A stretch of DNA of 64,000 nt from Metapseudomonas resinovorans DSM 21078 (lineage in GTDB: Bacteria; Pseudomonadota; Gammaproteobacteria; Pseudomonadales; Pseudomonadaceae): positions 118,475 through 182,474 of the forward strand of contig NZ_AUIE01000013.1 in assembly GCF_000423545.1 (NCBI RefSeq), in the 5' to 3' direction. Both the position numbers and the translations under genes were made by a program. A model generated the notes under the pieces. The model had not been told where the DNA came from and did not search any database. It was given only the letters and a program-made list of their open reading frames with translations. Positions 9,033-17,465 of this stretch are shown in pieces. How positions within the stretch are numbered: the first letter of the stretch is position 1; every line of letters begins with the position of its first letter.

Positions 9033-10329
9033 TCTTGTCAAGATCCACTGGTGACAAAGCACCAATAGCCGCCTTGAGCCGCAATTGCGCAAATAATACA
9101 TCGTATCGAGCCTTGGCAAGCTGCTGCACGAAGTCACTTAACTGGCCTTGTACCTCAAGCACGTCCGCGCCCGTGCGCACCCCAACTTGATAGCCTCGTC
9201 GATTCGATCTCACTGCTGTATCCGCAGAAACCCGTGCCACCTCCAATGCCTTGACCTGGGCAATCCCATCCATAACACCAGACCACGCCTCGCGTGCGGC
9301 CAGAGCCGCACCACGCCGTGTATCCTCCAGTTCATATTCGGCCTGCTGGTGCAGTGCCACAGCCTCGCGCGCAGACGAGGTAGTCCGACCACCGCTGAAT
9401 AGCGGCATACTCAACCGTACTCCAATGGCCGCGGACTCGCTGCGCTCTGTGCTGACATTGGGACTTTGCTGCATGTTCTGGCTGACTACCATATCGAGTG
9501 TCGGCAAGTGTTCCGCCTTGCGACTGCGAACCTCGTTGCCAGCAATCTGCAGCACCAACTCCTGAGTCTGTACCTCAAGACTGTCCCGCTCCGCATTCAT
9601 GACCCATGCTTCCACATCAACCGGTTCCGGTGGGCTCAGCATCACTTGGTTCCCCAAGCGTTTAAGCGCCCCTGGGCGCCTGCCCGTGAGCCGAGCCAGC
9701 GCATGACGGGCCAGCACTAGATCACTTCGGGCTTTCACCAACTGCGCCGTAATTCTATCGTGGCTCATTTGAGCCTCGTGCACGTCGACGATGCTGGCAT
9801 TGCCCAGGTCGAAATTCTTGCGTGCGCTGGCTAGTTGTAGCTCGTCTGCCGCCTGCAACTGTTCCAGTGCGTCAATCACATCGGCCGCGTTCAGAACATT
9901 GAAATACGCTTCAGCCACACGCAACATCAACGCTTGGCCAGCACTCTTCGCTTGAAGCTCGGCAAGTAGTTTTTGTAGTCCGCCCTGTTGGTACTGAATC
10001 CAACTTTGCCAGCGAAACAGCGGCTGCACTAGTTGAACGCCATAGCTGCGGTTCTGGCGGCGCTTCTTTATCGCCCCATTGACGACTTCGTACTCGGTTT
10101 CGCTCCAACTCGTCTGAGCGTCGAACGAAATCTGCGGCAACAGTCCTGCTCGCCCCTGGTTCAGCCCTTCATCTCCTGCGCGCCGCTGAGCGAGGGCAGC
10201 GGAATACTGTGCGTCGTGTCTCAGAGCGAGTCGATAAGCTGTCAGCAAATCATCCGCCCGAACCGGATCAATCACGCTTGCCAAGCCCCAGGTCCACAAG
10301 ACCAGCCATCCTCGTTTCCCCCATATCAT
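9013..10329 (-). CDS. TolC-family outer membrane efflux protein of the microcin operon
   Basis: 438 residues with a signal peptide (MIWGKRGWLVLWTWGLASVIDPVRA). The two OEP repeats are visible: YRLALRHDAQYSAALAQRRAGDEGLNQGRAGLLPQISF in the first half and GVRLSMPLFSGGRTTSSAREA in the second, with long coiled-coil helices between, as in TolC. It should form the outer-membrane channel for the type I exporter. Its ATG overlaps the stop of the ABC transporter gene by four bases (ATGA), so the two are translationally coupled. A dedicated TolC is unlike the E. coli ColV system, which borrows the chromosomal TolC. It is the last gene of the leftward operon. Confidence 0.9.
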   Translation of the reverse strand: MIWGKRGWLVLWTWGLASVIDPVRADDLLTAYRLALRHDAQYSAALAQRRAGDEGLNQGRAGLLPQISFDAQTSWSETEYEVVNGAIKKRRQNRSYGVQLVQPLFRWQSWIQYQQGGLQKLLAELQAKSAGQALMLRVAEAYFNVLNAADVIDALEQLQAADELQLASARKNFDLGNASIVDVHEAQMSHDRITAQLVKARSDLVLARHALARLTGRRPGALKRLGNQVMLSPPEPVDVEAWVMNAERDSLEVQTQELVLQIAGNEVRSRKAEHLPTLDMVVSQNMQQSPNVSTERSESAAIGVRLSMPLFSGGRTTSSAREAVALHQQAEYELEDTRRGAALAAREAWSGVMDGIAQVKALEVARVSADTAVRSNRRGYQVGVRTGADVLEVQGQLSDFVQQLAKARYDVLFAQLRLKAAIGALSPVDLDKINVLLE

Positions 10330-12413
10330 GCCGAAACTTGGCTCTCATCGAGACGAACGTCTTCCACGATGCAGCCCCGCTCCAGACAGACAAGGCGCTT
10401 GGCAAAAGCAATGGTTTCACGTCGGTGGGCTATTGTGATCCGGGTAACTGCCATCTGGTGCAATGACGTCACTACATGCTTTTCGCTGTGCAGATCCAGA
10501 TGGCTGGTAGCTTCATCCATGGCCAAGATGCGTGGCTGCTTGTACAGAGCCCGAGCCAGTAGAACCCGCTGCCGCTGCCCGCCTGACAGCCCGCTTCCCA
10601 TTTCAGCCATCAATGTCTGATAGCCCATGGGCATCTTTGCAATCGCCTTGTGGATATGGGCCTGACGGGCTGCCTCTTCAATCCGCTCCTGACTTGCATC
10701 GGGATCGAAGCTGGCGATGTTCTCTGCCAGCGACCCAGCGAATAGTTGATCCTCTTGCATGACAGCACCGACCAGATTTCGCAGGGCCTGTGGTCCCAAC
10801 TGCCGAACTGGAATGCCACCCACTAGAATTTCGCCCTCAGTCGGCGTAAGCAGACCAAGCATCAGTTTAAATAGAGTGCTCTTACCGCAGCCCGAGCGGC
10901 CGACGATTGCCACAGACTCGCCCGCCTTGATGGTCAGGGACAGGTTGCGCAATATCCAGGGCTCCCCCTCTGCGTAACGGAACGACACATCCCGCAGCTC
11001 AATACTCGGCTCTATCCGCTCCAGGTCGGTCTCCATCACACTTTCAGGTTCCGGCGACTCCAGTGCAATATCTGCCAAGCGCTCCGCGTGCAACGACAAC
11101 ATTCGTATCTCAACGCAGAGATCGATTAACTGGCTGGCTCGACCAGTAAACTGGCTCTTGTAGGCAATGAACGCCAACAGCATGCCCAGCGACAACTCTC
11201 TTTCCAACACAGCCAAACCGCCCAAATAGAGCAACAGCATGCTCTCCAAACCAAAGATCAGGGTGTTGAGACTGGCGAACACGAGAAGCAGCTTCTGCGT
11301 GGCCACGTCCCGGTTCTGAACGTCAGCGAGCATGTTTTGCCAGGTCGCCAACCGCAGTGAAGCCGTGTTGAACAACTTGAGCGGCTGAACCGCCCGGATC
11401 GTTTCCAGAAAGTAGGAATTCTCGCGCGCAGCCAACACAATGCGCTCTTCGGAGGCATTACGAAGCGGCTGATAAAACACAGCTCTTAGGCTCGCGTACA
11501 GCGCAAGGGCGACCAGTACAATACCGGTCAAGGTGATGCTGTAGAGCAGCATCATGCCGAGCGTGATCAATGTGACCAGACCATCAAGCACCACCATGAT
11601 TGCCCCGTTGGTGAGGACGTTGCGTATGGCGGTCAACGAGTGGAAGCGAGCCGTGATATCTCCAAGCTGGCGCTTCTCGAAGAAGGTCCAGGGCAGGCGA
11701 AGCAGGTGGCTGAAAAGATTGCCCGACCACTGCAAGGCAAGCTGCTGATTCAGCCGAAGCCCCATCCAGCCACGTGCCATTCGCAGCGCGAAGTCGATCA
11801 CAATCAAGAGACATCCGCCCAGCACCGCGATCAGCAACAGATCCCGATCCGACGACACCAGCGCACCGTCAACCACCCACTGCGTCACCTGTGGGGACAG
11901 CAGTGCGACCACCTCCAGCGCCAAGGCAAGCACGAAAATATTGGCCAGCGCCCGCCTCAAGCCTACCGCACGCCCGATCAGGTCGCGCAGACGCACACGA
12001 GTCTTCTGCTGGGCCGGGCGGAACGTCGCGTTCGGGCTCAGTTCCAGCGCAATGCCGGTGAAATGCGTCGACGCCTCACTCAGCGACAGAGCACGGCGCC
12101 CCACGGCAGGATCAAGCAAATAGAGACGATTTCCCCGAACCTTCTCCAGCACCACAAAGTGGTTCATGTTCCAGTGCAGGATGCATGGCAGCCTCAGCTT
12201 ACCGACATCTTCGAGTTCTAGCCGCAATGGACGGCACGAGAAATCGAGGATCTGCGCATATCGCACCAATTGGGCAAGGTTAGTGCCTTTCAATGAAATA
12301 GAAAAACGTCGGCGCAGGCTAATCAAATCAAGGTGAAGATCATGGTAACCAGCGATCATCACCAGGCAAGCCAGTCCGCATTCCTGGCTTTCCGCTTGCA
12401 ATACTGCTTTCAT
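10326..12413 (-). CDS. Peptidase-containing ABC transporter (CvaB-like, C39 bacteriocin exporter)
   Basis: 695 residues. The N-terminal C39 peptidase has Gln6, catalytic Cys12 (QECGLACL), His85 (HWNMNHFVVLE) and Asp101 (LLDPAVGRR). A membrane domain of about six helices follows. The nucleotide-binding domain has Walker A GRSGCGKST, signature LSGGQRQRVLLARAL, Walker B ILAMDEATSHLD and H-loop ITIAHRRE. Such exporters cut double-glycine leaders and pump out the mature peptide, and the only double-glycine precursor in the window is in this operon, at 14028-14294. The gene starts 148 bases after the oxygenase gene and overlaps tolC. Confidence 0.95.
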   Translation of the reverse strand: MKAVLQAESQECGLACLVMIAGYHDLHLDLISLRRRFSISLKGTNLAQLVRYAQILDFSCRPLRLELEDVGKLRLPCILHWNMNHFVVLEKVRGNRLYLLDPAVGRRALSLSEASTHFTGIALELSPNATFRPAQQKTRVRLRDLIGRAVGLRRALANIFVLALALEVVALLSPQVTQWVVDGALVSSDRDLLLIAVLGGCLLIVIDFALRMARGWMGLRLNQQLALQWSGNLFSHLLRLPWTFFEKRQLGDITARFHSLTAIRNVLTNGAIMVVLDGLVTLITLGMMLLYSITLTGIVLVALALYASLRAVFYQPLRNASEERIVLAARENSYFLETIRAVQPLKLFNTASLRLATWQNMLADVQNRDVATQKLLLVFASLNTLIFGLESMLLLYLGGLAVLERELSLGMLLAFIAYKSQFTGRASQLIDLCVEIRMLSLHAERLADIALESPEPESVMETDLERIEPSIELRDVSFRYAEGEPWILRNLSLTIKAGESVAIVGRSGCGKSTLFKLMLGLLTPTEGEILVGGIPVRQLGPQALRNLVGAVMQEDQLFAGSLAENIASFDPDASQERIEEAARQAHIHKAIAKMPMGYQTLMAEMGSGLSGGQRQRVLLARALYKQPRILAMDEATSHLDLHSEKHVVTSLHQMAVTRITIAHRRETIAFAKRLVCLERGCIVEDVRLDESQVSA

Positions 12414-12560
12414 GCTTCAACGTATCCATGAACCGCATCACGCAGTCAGTCGCGCGACAGTTCTAGAATTTCCTGATGGCAAGGCGCAATAACCATGCCA
12501 CGGAACTTTTAAGCCCTGGCTTCGAAATGAAGGGCAATCAACTCGACAGAAATCTGGGAG

Positions 12561-13709
12561 TCAGTCAACAATTTCGATCACGTCATTGAGAGCCAACTGA
12601 AACAGCGCCTTGTTGACAAGATCCTCTCCGTGCTCTGAAAACCTCTCCTGAATCCTAGCTACGCTACAAATTCCTTGGTTATGAATGAACTCAATCAACT
12701 CGAAACCCACATCATCGATATTGATTTTGTTTCCATTGATCACCACGAACCCTTCCGAGAATCGGTACAGCAAGTTAGCATTCAACCGAACGATCTGCTT
12801 CAAATCGAGCTGATGATTGCTGCCATCGCCAAGGATATGGAGTGCAATCTTTGAGTCCACTCTATGCTGACCTATGTAGGCCCGCATAAATTTTTCAAAA
12901 TTACTTCGATCACTGACGGCAGCCCCAAGGCTTGCCGCGATAGTTCTCAGAGATTCCTTGTCTCGCTCAAAGTCATGAAAGTTTTTCCTAACATCAGGAA
13001 TCTCAGGCAGCAAATTAAGCAGCCAGCGTAAATAGTCAAAACCAGTAGGTGCGAATGTGCCGACAGCGAGATGAAATGTCTCCCCTCCAAGAGGAAGCGG
13101 ATTGTGCCACCATCCACGAGGCACATATATGATGTCACCGGGCTCAAGAATAACGTCTAAATAAACCTCTTCCGGTTCTACCGCTTCGGACATATTTTTT
13201 GTCTGCTGCATGAATAAAGGGAAAACAAAGTTAGGCCTCTTGATGATCCAACGCTTCCGCCCCAGGAGCTGAACAGCAAAAACATCCCTTGTATCCCAAT
13301 GACTTCTATAGGAAGACTTACCGCTGAAAGCAGCATACCCGCTGACGATAACCTGCGCACCTGCATAGTTGGCAATCTGCTTGGATATGGCAGTCACGAA
13401 GGGTTCGTTTTTTATTCTATTGAAGACAAGCGTTGCGCCCTCTCGCATATACCTATAAATCACAGACTTGATGTATCGATGCTCTAGGCGCCCAACATTC
13501 ATATAAGACTCCACGTACTCCGTCTTTGGAATCTCACGACCATCCATCAACTTAAAACTTCTATCGGACGCATCCGCCCTCTCGTAAATTTCACTTATAT
13601 CTTTCCAGCCTATACGCACTCCTTGGATAGCACCTTTAAAAACATGAGGCTTTCTGTACAGATACTCGTCAAAAAAATCACTCTTCGTAACACCAAACGC
13701 GATGCGCAT
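12561..13709 (-). CDS. JmjC/cupin-like putative 2-oxoglutarate oxygenase of the microcin operon
   Basis: 382 residues. The double-stranded beta-helix core carries an iron-binding triad, H137-W-D139 (SYRSHWDTRDVFAVQLLG) and distal H202 (IIYVPRGWWHNPLPLGG), the pattern of JmjC_2/cupin_4 protein hydroxylases such as E. coli YcfD/RoxA. Residues about 303-382 (NKINIDDVGFELIEFIHNQG ... NKALFQLALNDVIEIVD) look like a small winged helix; YcfD-type enzymes have one, and the same pattern also resembles PqqD-like peptide-recognition domains. By position between the candidate immunity gene and the exporter, it probably hydroxylates the precursor peptide. That function is inferred. The gene is visibly more A/T-rich than the backbone. 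Confidence 0.8.
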   Translation of the reverse strand: MRIAFGVTKSDFFDEYLYRKPHVFKGAIQGVRIGWKDISEIYERADASDRSFKLMDGREIPKTEYVESYMNVGRLEHRYIKSVIYRYMREGATLVFNRIKNEPFVTAISKQIANYAGAQVIVSGYAAFSGKSSYRSHWDTRDVFAVQLLGRKRWIIKRPNFVFPLFMQQTKNMSEAVEPEEVYLDVILEPGDIIYVPRGWWHNPLPLGGETFHLAVGTFAPTGFDYLRWLLNLLPEIPDVRKNFHDFERDKESLRTIAASLGAAVSDRSNFEKFMRAYIGQHRVDSKIALHILGDGSNHQLDLKQIVRLNANLLYRFSEGFVVINGNKINIDDVGFELIEFIHNQGICSVARIQERFSEHGEDLVNKALFQLALNDVIEIVD

Positions 13710-13757
13710 TATCTACCACCCACGCAGTTAAAGACCATGCCCGATGACCACATTAAA

Positions 13758-13961
13758 CTATTGATTGCTCTTTTCAGACTCTTGATCTTTTCTCAGCCAC
13801 AGGACAAGTAACATTCCGACCAAGGCTGACACAGCACTCCCGTTTCTTTGGCTAGCATCACCACTTATTGCGAAGAACACTGTCGAAACAGCACAAACCA
13901 AGGTTAGTACAGTAAAAAAACAGATAGCTAACTTACGCAGAAAATCGAACTTATTAGCCAT
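13758..13961 (-). CDS. Small two-helix membrane protein, candidate microcin immunity protein
   Basis: 67 residues from the ATG at 13961, preceded by GAGGAG; the longer frame to 14018 has no such site. It has two predicted membrane helices (LAICFFTVLTLVCAVSTVFFAI and SAVSALVGMLLVLWL) separated by a short polar loop, a basic N-terminus and a charged tail (RKDQESEKSNQ). I recognise no family. Size, topology and position directly after the precursor gene fit the immunity proteins of class II microcins, which protect the producer's inner membrane. That role is inferred from context only. Confidence 0.65.
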   Translation of the reverse strand: MANKFDFLRKLAICFFTVLTLVCAVSTVFFAISGDASQRNGSAVSALVGMLLVLWLRKDQESEKSNQ

Positions 13962-14027
13962 CCTCAAACTCCTCGCAGAGAAATAAGCCAAGTGACGCAA
14001 TGCCGCGCCACTTGACACACGCCTTAC

Positions 14028-14294
14028 TTAATAGTTGGTTCCATCACCATAGTCGCTTCCATCTTGGCTGTCCTGGTACCAGTCATAAGCCCCCGCTGCG
14101 GCGCCAATTACCGCACCTGCAATAGCGCCAACCAACCCAGCGCGACTCCCGTTGACGGCACCGCCTGCCGCCGACGCGAGTACACGGCCGGCGGCATATC
14201 CCGCACCACCGGTTGTGACTGTGGTATTTACCGTGTCAGTAGCATTGCCAGCACCACCCACTAAGTTCATCTCGGTTAGAGTAAGTTCTCTCAT
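14028..14294 (-). CDS. Class II microcin-like precursor with double-glycine leader
   Basis: 88 residues from the ATG at 14294, which has an excellent AAGGAG site. The leader MRELTLTEMNLVGG (residues 1-14) matches the colicin V leader pattern (MRTLTLNELDSVSGG, from memory) and ends in the Gly-Gly site cut by C39 exporters. The 74-residue core has no Cys. It consists of a Thr/Asn/Gly-rich segment (15-31), a Gly/Ala-rich amphipathic to hydrophobic segment with GxxxG-like spacing (about 32-70, including GLVGAIAGAVIGAAAGA), and an acidic aromatic tail DWYQDSQDGSDYGDGTNY. The hydrophobic part would suit membrane insertion. The Asp/Asn/Tyr-rich tail is a plausible substrate for the neighbouring oxygenase. 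Confidence 0.88.
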   Translation of the reverse strand: MRELTLTEMNLVGGAGNATDTVNTTVTTGGAGYAAGRVLASAAGGAVNGSRAGLVGAIAGAVIGAAAGAYDWYQDSQDGSDYGDGTNY

Positions 14295-14384
14295 GGCTTT
14301 CTCCTTTTGAAACGCCATATTTCTTCTAAATTAGGCAACTGCGTCAGTGCCTGATGTCAGCACATCCGATACAGCCGCCGTATT

Positions 14385-14411
14385 CGCTTCCCTTACGTAT
14401 ACAGGGAAGCG
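14385..14411 (-). promoter_or_regulatory. Hairpin in the 216-base gap before the microcin precursor
   Basis: CGCTTCCCT and AGGGAAGCG form a nine-base-pair stem with a nine-base loop, between the adaptor gene and the precursor gene. It is not followed by a T-run on the minus strand, so it is more likely an RNA-processing or stabilising element than a terminator. It could set separate expression levels for adaptor and peptide. Confidence 0.5.
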
Positions 14412-14510
14412 TCAAGAAGCTCTGTTCCGCAAAAACACATAAGCCATTGCGCGATATCGCCTCTTGAATCTCCTTGCACAGGACACGCCATTAGTTCACC
14501 CCAACCACCA

Positions 14511-15827
14511 TTATTCAGCAGCCCACTTACCCGTCACAGAGTAAATTGGTTCAAGCACCCACTCATAAAGTCGACGTTTATCTTGAATTATGTCTGCTTC
14601 CAACAGCATTCCAACCTGCAGGGGCTGCGCCACCCCATAAACAGTCAGTCTCTGGAACTCAAGACCGAGAGTTACGCGATAGAACAGTTCGCCTGTACCA
14701 GTGGAATCCTGAAGTACGCTTGCTACATGCGCAGGGAGTTCCTGAATGGCATAGGGACTTTTCGCCACATCCATTACCCGTCCTCGGGCTGACCCGAATT
14801 TCTGATAGGGATAGGCGGCATAGCGCATCAGCGCCGTCTGCCCTGGCTCAATAAATCCGGCCTGTCGCGGAGTAACATAAACATGTGCCGTCAGTTCAGC
14901 CTCATACGGGATCAGACTCGCCAATAGCGTACCCGCCATAACCTGTTGGCCTGGCTGGACGCTTACGCCGGTAACATATCCTCGAAAAGGAGCCGAGATA
15001 ATTTGTTCAACGCGCACATCGTTCTCGGCTTGTTCCTGCCTGACGAGCGCGATGGCATTGTCGATGTCGGAGACATCGCCTTGGTATCTGAGTTCAGTTT
15101 CCTCAAGCTGCGCTAGAAGATCGATTCGCTCTCGGCCCAAACTCGCCTGAGTGCGACGCAACGTCTGTTGCTGCCCTCGCAAGGTCAACAATTCCGCTTC
15201 GGCCTGCTGTAGCTGTGAAATTGAGATGAAGTTCTCCGATACCAACTCTTTCTGGCGCTCCAGATGCGTCTGAGCCAATATCACACGACGACCCTGCAAT
15301 TGAATTTCTTCATCCAGACGAGCCAGCTCTTCATCGATAGCACGCAGCCGATTTCCGATCATCCGATGTTGAGTTTCGACGCGGCTGTCGGCCAACACGC
15401 GATTGCTCTCCAACAAGCGTAAACGCTGCTCCAACTGATCTGAGATCAGTTGTTGTGTGCCGCCTGCTGAACTGAGCCGTTCGCCGGAAATGACAAAGAG
15501 CACGTCTCCTTGTTCAACAACTTGACCCTCGGTCACTTTGGCTTCGGAGATGAAACCGGCTGCACTTGAAGAAAGGCGTAGCATCCCCCGCTCGGGAGTT
15601 AACAACCCCGTGACGGTCGCCGTTCGCGTATAGGTTCCAAAGTATGCGAATACCCCCACAATAAAAACGAGCGTGATCGAAACTATCGCCGTCGCCGTAT
15701 AGCCCACTGGTTGATGAATAAGCACACGCCCCTGATACCCCATGCGGCTTCCAGCACTGGCTTCAGATCGAAATAAGCACTGATCAACTGATTCGCCTGC
15801 TGCTCCATGCAAAACTTGTTGCTCCAT
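14511..15827 (-). CDS. HlyD/CvaA-family membrane fusion protein of the microcin exporter
   Basis: 438 residues. A cytoplasmic N-terminus (LFRSEASAGSRMGYQGRVLI) of the CvaA type precedes one membrane helix (ATAIVSITLVFIVGVFAYFGTY). Then come a biotinyl-lipoyl-like half motif, a long coiled coil (about residues 120-280, rich in Glu/Gln/Leu/Arg), the second lipoyl half (ISAPFRGYVTGVSVQPGQQV) and a beta-barrel. The C-terminal KRRLYEWVLEPIY resembles the end of CvaA. It links the C39 ABC exporter to the TolC channel. It is the first gene of the leftward operon. No clear Shine-Dalgarno precedes the ATG at 15827, so the start is moderately sure. Confidence 0.9.
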   Translation of the reverse strand: MEQQVLHGAAGESVDQCLFRSEASAGSRMGYQGRVLIHQPVGYTATAIVSITLVFIVGVFAYFGTYTRTATVTGLLTPERGMLRLSSSAAGFISEAKVTEGQVVEQGDVLFVISGERLSSAGGTQQLISDQLEQRLRLLESNRVLADSRVETQHRMIGNRLRAIDEELARLDEEIQLQGRRVILAQTHLERQKELVSENFISISQLQQAEAELLTLRGQQQTLRRTQASLGRERIDLLAQLEETELRYQGDVSDIDNAIALVRQEQAENDVRVEQIISAPFRGYVTGVSVQPGQQVMAGTLLASLIPYEAELTAHVYVTPRQAGFIEPGQTALMRYAAYPYQKFGSARGRVMDVAKSPYAIQELPAHVASVLQDSTGTGELFYRVTLGLEFQRLTVYGVAQPLQVGMLLEADIIQDKRRLYEWVLEPIYSVTGKWAAE

Positions 15828-15848
15828 CAGTTTTACTTAGTACTGAGG

Positions 15849-15877
15849 AATCTACGAAAGCGAATGACCAAGATCAA
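15849..15877 (-). promoter_or_regulatory. Candidate sigma-70 promoter of the microcin operon
   Basis: On the minus strand, TTGATC (15877-15872), a 17-base spacer and TAGATT (15854-15849) match the -35 and -10 consensus at four of six positions each. Transcription would start about 15 bases before the adaptor ATG. The match is weak. Confidence 0.35.
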
Positions 15878-15989
15878 CGGACAGACTTTTAAATAGCGTT
15901 TTCCGAATAGACTTGGCGCATATGCTGACAAACCACTTCCCCACTGGGGATGATCTGAAGTAGCCGTACATTTCTGGCTGACTTCAGCG

Positions 15990-16610
15990 CCTGCTGATTT
16001 TGATCGCGACCATGGGTAGGGCTGCTGGAGTTGATTGAGCCGTTCTACCCCAAGGCTGGAAGTGGTCGTCCGCCGTACCCACCGGAAACCATGCTGCGCA
16101 TCCACCTGCTGCAAAGCTGGTTTGCCCTCAGCCATACGGCGATGGAGGAAGCGCTGTACGAGATAAACTCGCACCGTCAGTTCGCCAAGCTGTCGCTGCG
16201 CCAGGGCACCATCGCCGATGCGGCGATCACTCAGGCACCCAGCTCGACCAAGAGCAAGGAAGGCAAACGCGATCCTGAGATGCACCAATCGAAGAAGGGC
16301 AACCAGTACTTTCGGGACGAAGTCGAATATTGGTGCCGATGCCGAGTCTGGCCTAGCGTGCAGAATCGTGGGTACGGCGGCCAACTTGGCCGATGCCCCC
16401 CAGATCGACCAACTGCTGCACAGCGAGGAGAACGTGATCTGTGCCGATGCGGGCTGCACCGGGGGTGCAGAAGCAGCCCGATCATGCAGGACGTGCAGTC
16501 ATCTGGCAGATAGTGGCCCGGCGCAGCACCTATATGCAGTTGGGCAAACGCAGCGTCTTGAACAAAGCCAAGCGCATGATCGAGAAGGCAACGGCACTGC
16601 GCGTGTCATG
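15990..16610 (+). pseudogene. Decayed IS5-family transposase remnant
   Basis: Pieces of an IS5-type DDE transposase are spread over several frames. [20 protein letters not shown] and [20 protein letters not shown] lie in one frame. After an internal deletion come [24 protein letters not shown], then a frameshift to [21 protein letters not shown] and [21 protein letters not shown], then another to TYMQLGKRSVLNKAKRMIEKA. The first catalytic Asp region is present but the frame is broken at least twice, so it is inactive. I could not find convincing terminal inverted repeats. It marks the right edge of the microcin island. Confidence 0.85.
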
Positions 16611-16639
16611 CTTTTTATAGGCGCTGCGTAAAGCCGAAA

Positions 16640-17416
16640 CCGGCCAGATGACTGGGCGACTTTCGTGTTCAGGGCGCTTTCACCACGAAGTATGGAACCC
16701 GCCAGGCCAAGGGCGATCATGTGCATTACCTAGGAGGCCGCCACAATCTGGTGGAAGCCTTTGAAATCGCCGCCTATGCGAGCTATTTCGACGACTTGTG
16801 GGACCAGTAATTCCTGGGCCTGCCCCATAGTGCGGGAGACCTCGGGCGACTGGCCCTGGATACGACCCTCAACGCCTACCGCACCCGCGACGGCGGTTCG
16901 CGCAAGGAGGGTTACATCGATAACGACGCCTGAAGCCTCGCCCTAAGCCTTGGTCACCAGGCCCACTCGCTGACCTTTGCCTGGCAACAGAACCACGGCG
17001 ATGAATACTTCGACTACGTTCGCGAAACCGCCACGATCCACCTGGCCAACACTCTGTTCTCCGACTACGGGCGAACGAGCGCTCGGCCCAGGTGCGATAC
17101 GATACCGACTGGGCGGTTTTCGGGATTCCGGGGCTACGCACCGGTGTCTGGTACGTCAAAGGGTTGGAACATCGACGGCACCCGCTACCGGGGCGCTCGC
17201 AACGGCGCCTACGGCAATTGCGCGGAAGTGCTAGCCATGGATGATGAGCGTCACCATGAGCATGGCCCGACGGCAAGCTACATAGTCCAGGGTGGACGCC
17301 TTGAGAACAGCCCCTTCAGGGTCACCTGGAGGTCACACCGAGAAAGCCGGCAGTAAGTGGATGCCAGTGCCGACGAACTACGCATCGTCAGCACCCTTCC
17401 GTTCGACCTGCTCTGA
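16640..17416 (+). pseudogene. Decayed OprD-family porin (C-terminal part)
   Basis: The translation runs TKYGTRQAKGDHVHYLGGRH, then RLALDTTLNAYRTRDGG and SLALSLGHQAHSLTFAWQQN, then FSDY, where the frame shifts to ERSAQVRYDTDWAVFGIPGL and RTGVWYVKG and shifts again to GWNIDGTRYRGARNGAYGN, ending DELRIVSTLPFDLL. This order and the final FDLL-type beta-strand are those of OprD-family outer-membrane porins. There are in-frame stops (TAA after WDQ, TGA after NDA, TAA after ESRQ) and two frameshifts; the 5' half is missing. In P. aeruginosa the dipeptide porin gene opdP lies in the dpp locus, so this is probably its remnant. Confidence 0.8.
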
Positions 17417-17465
17417 ATGACCGCGGCCCCGGCAGATCGTCGCCGGGGCCTACAGGAGACAGTCC

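Noticed and set aside
15833..16459. 208-codon minus-strand frame at the IS5 remnant
   Set aside because: It is antisense to recognisable transposase fragments and has no family features of its own.
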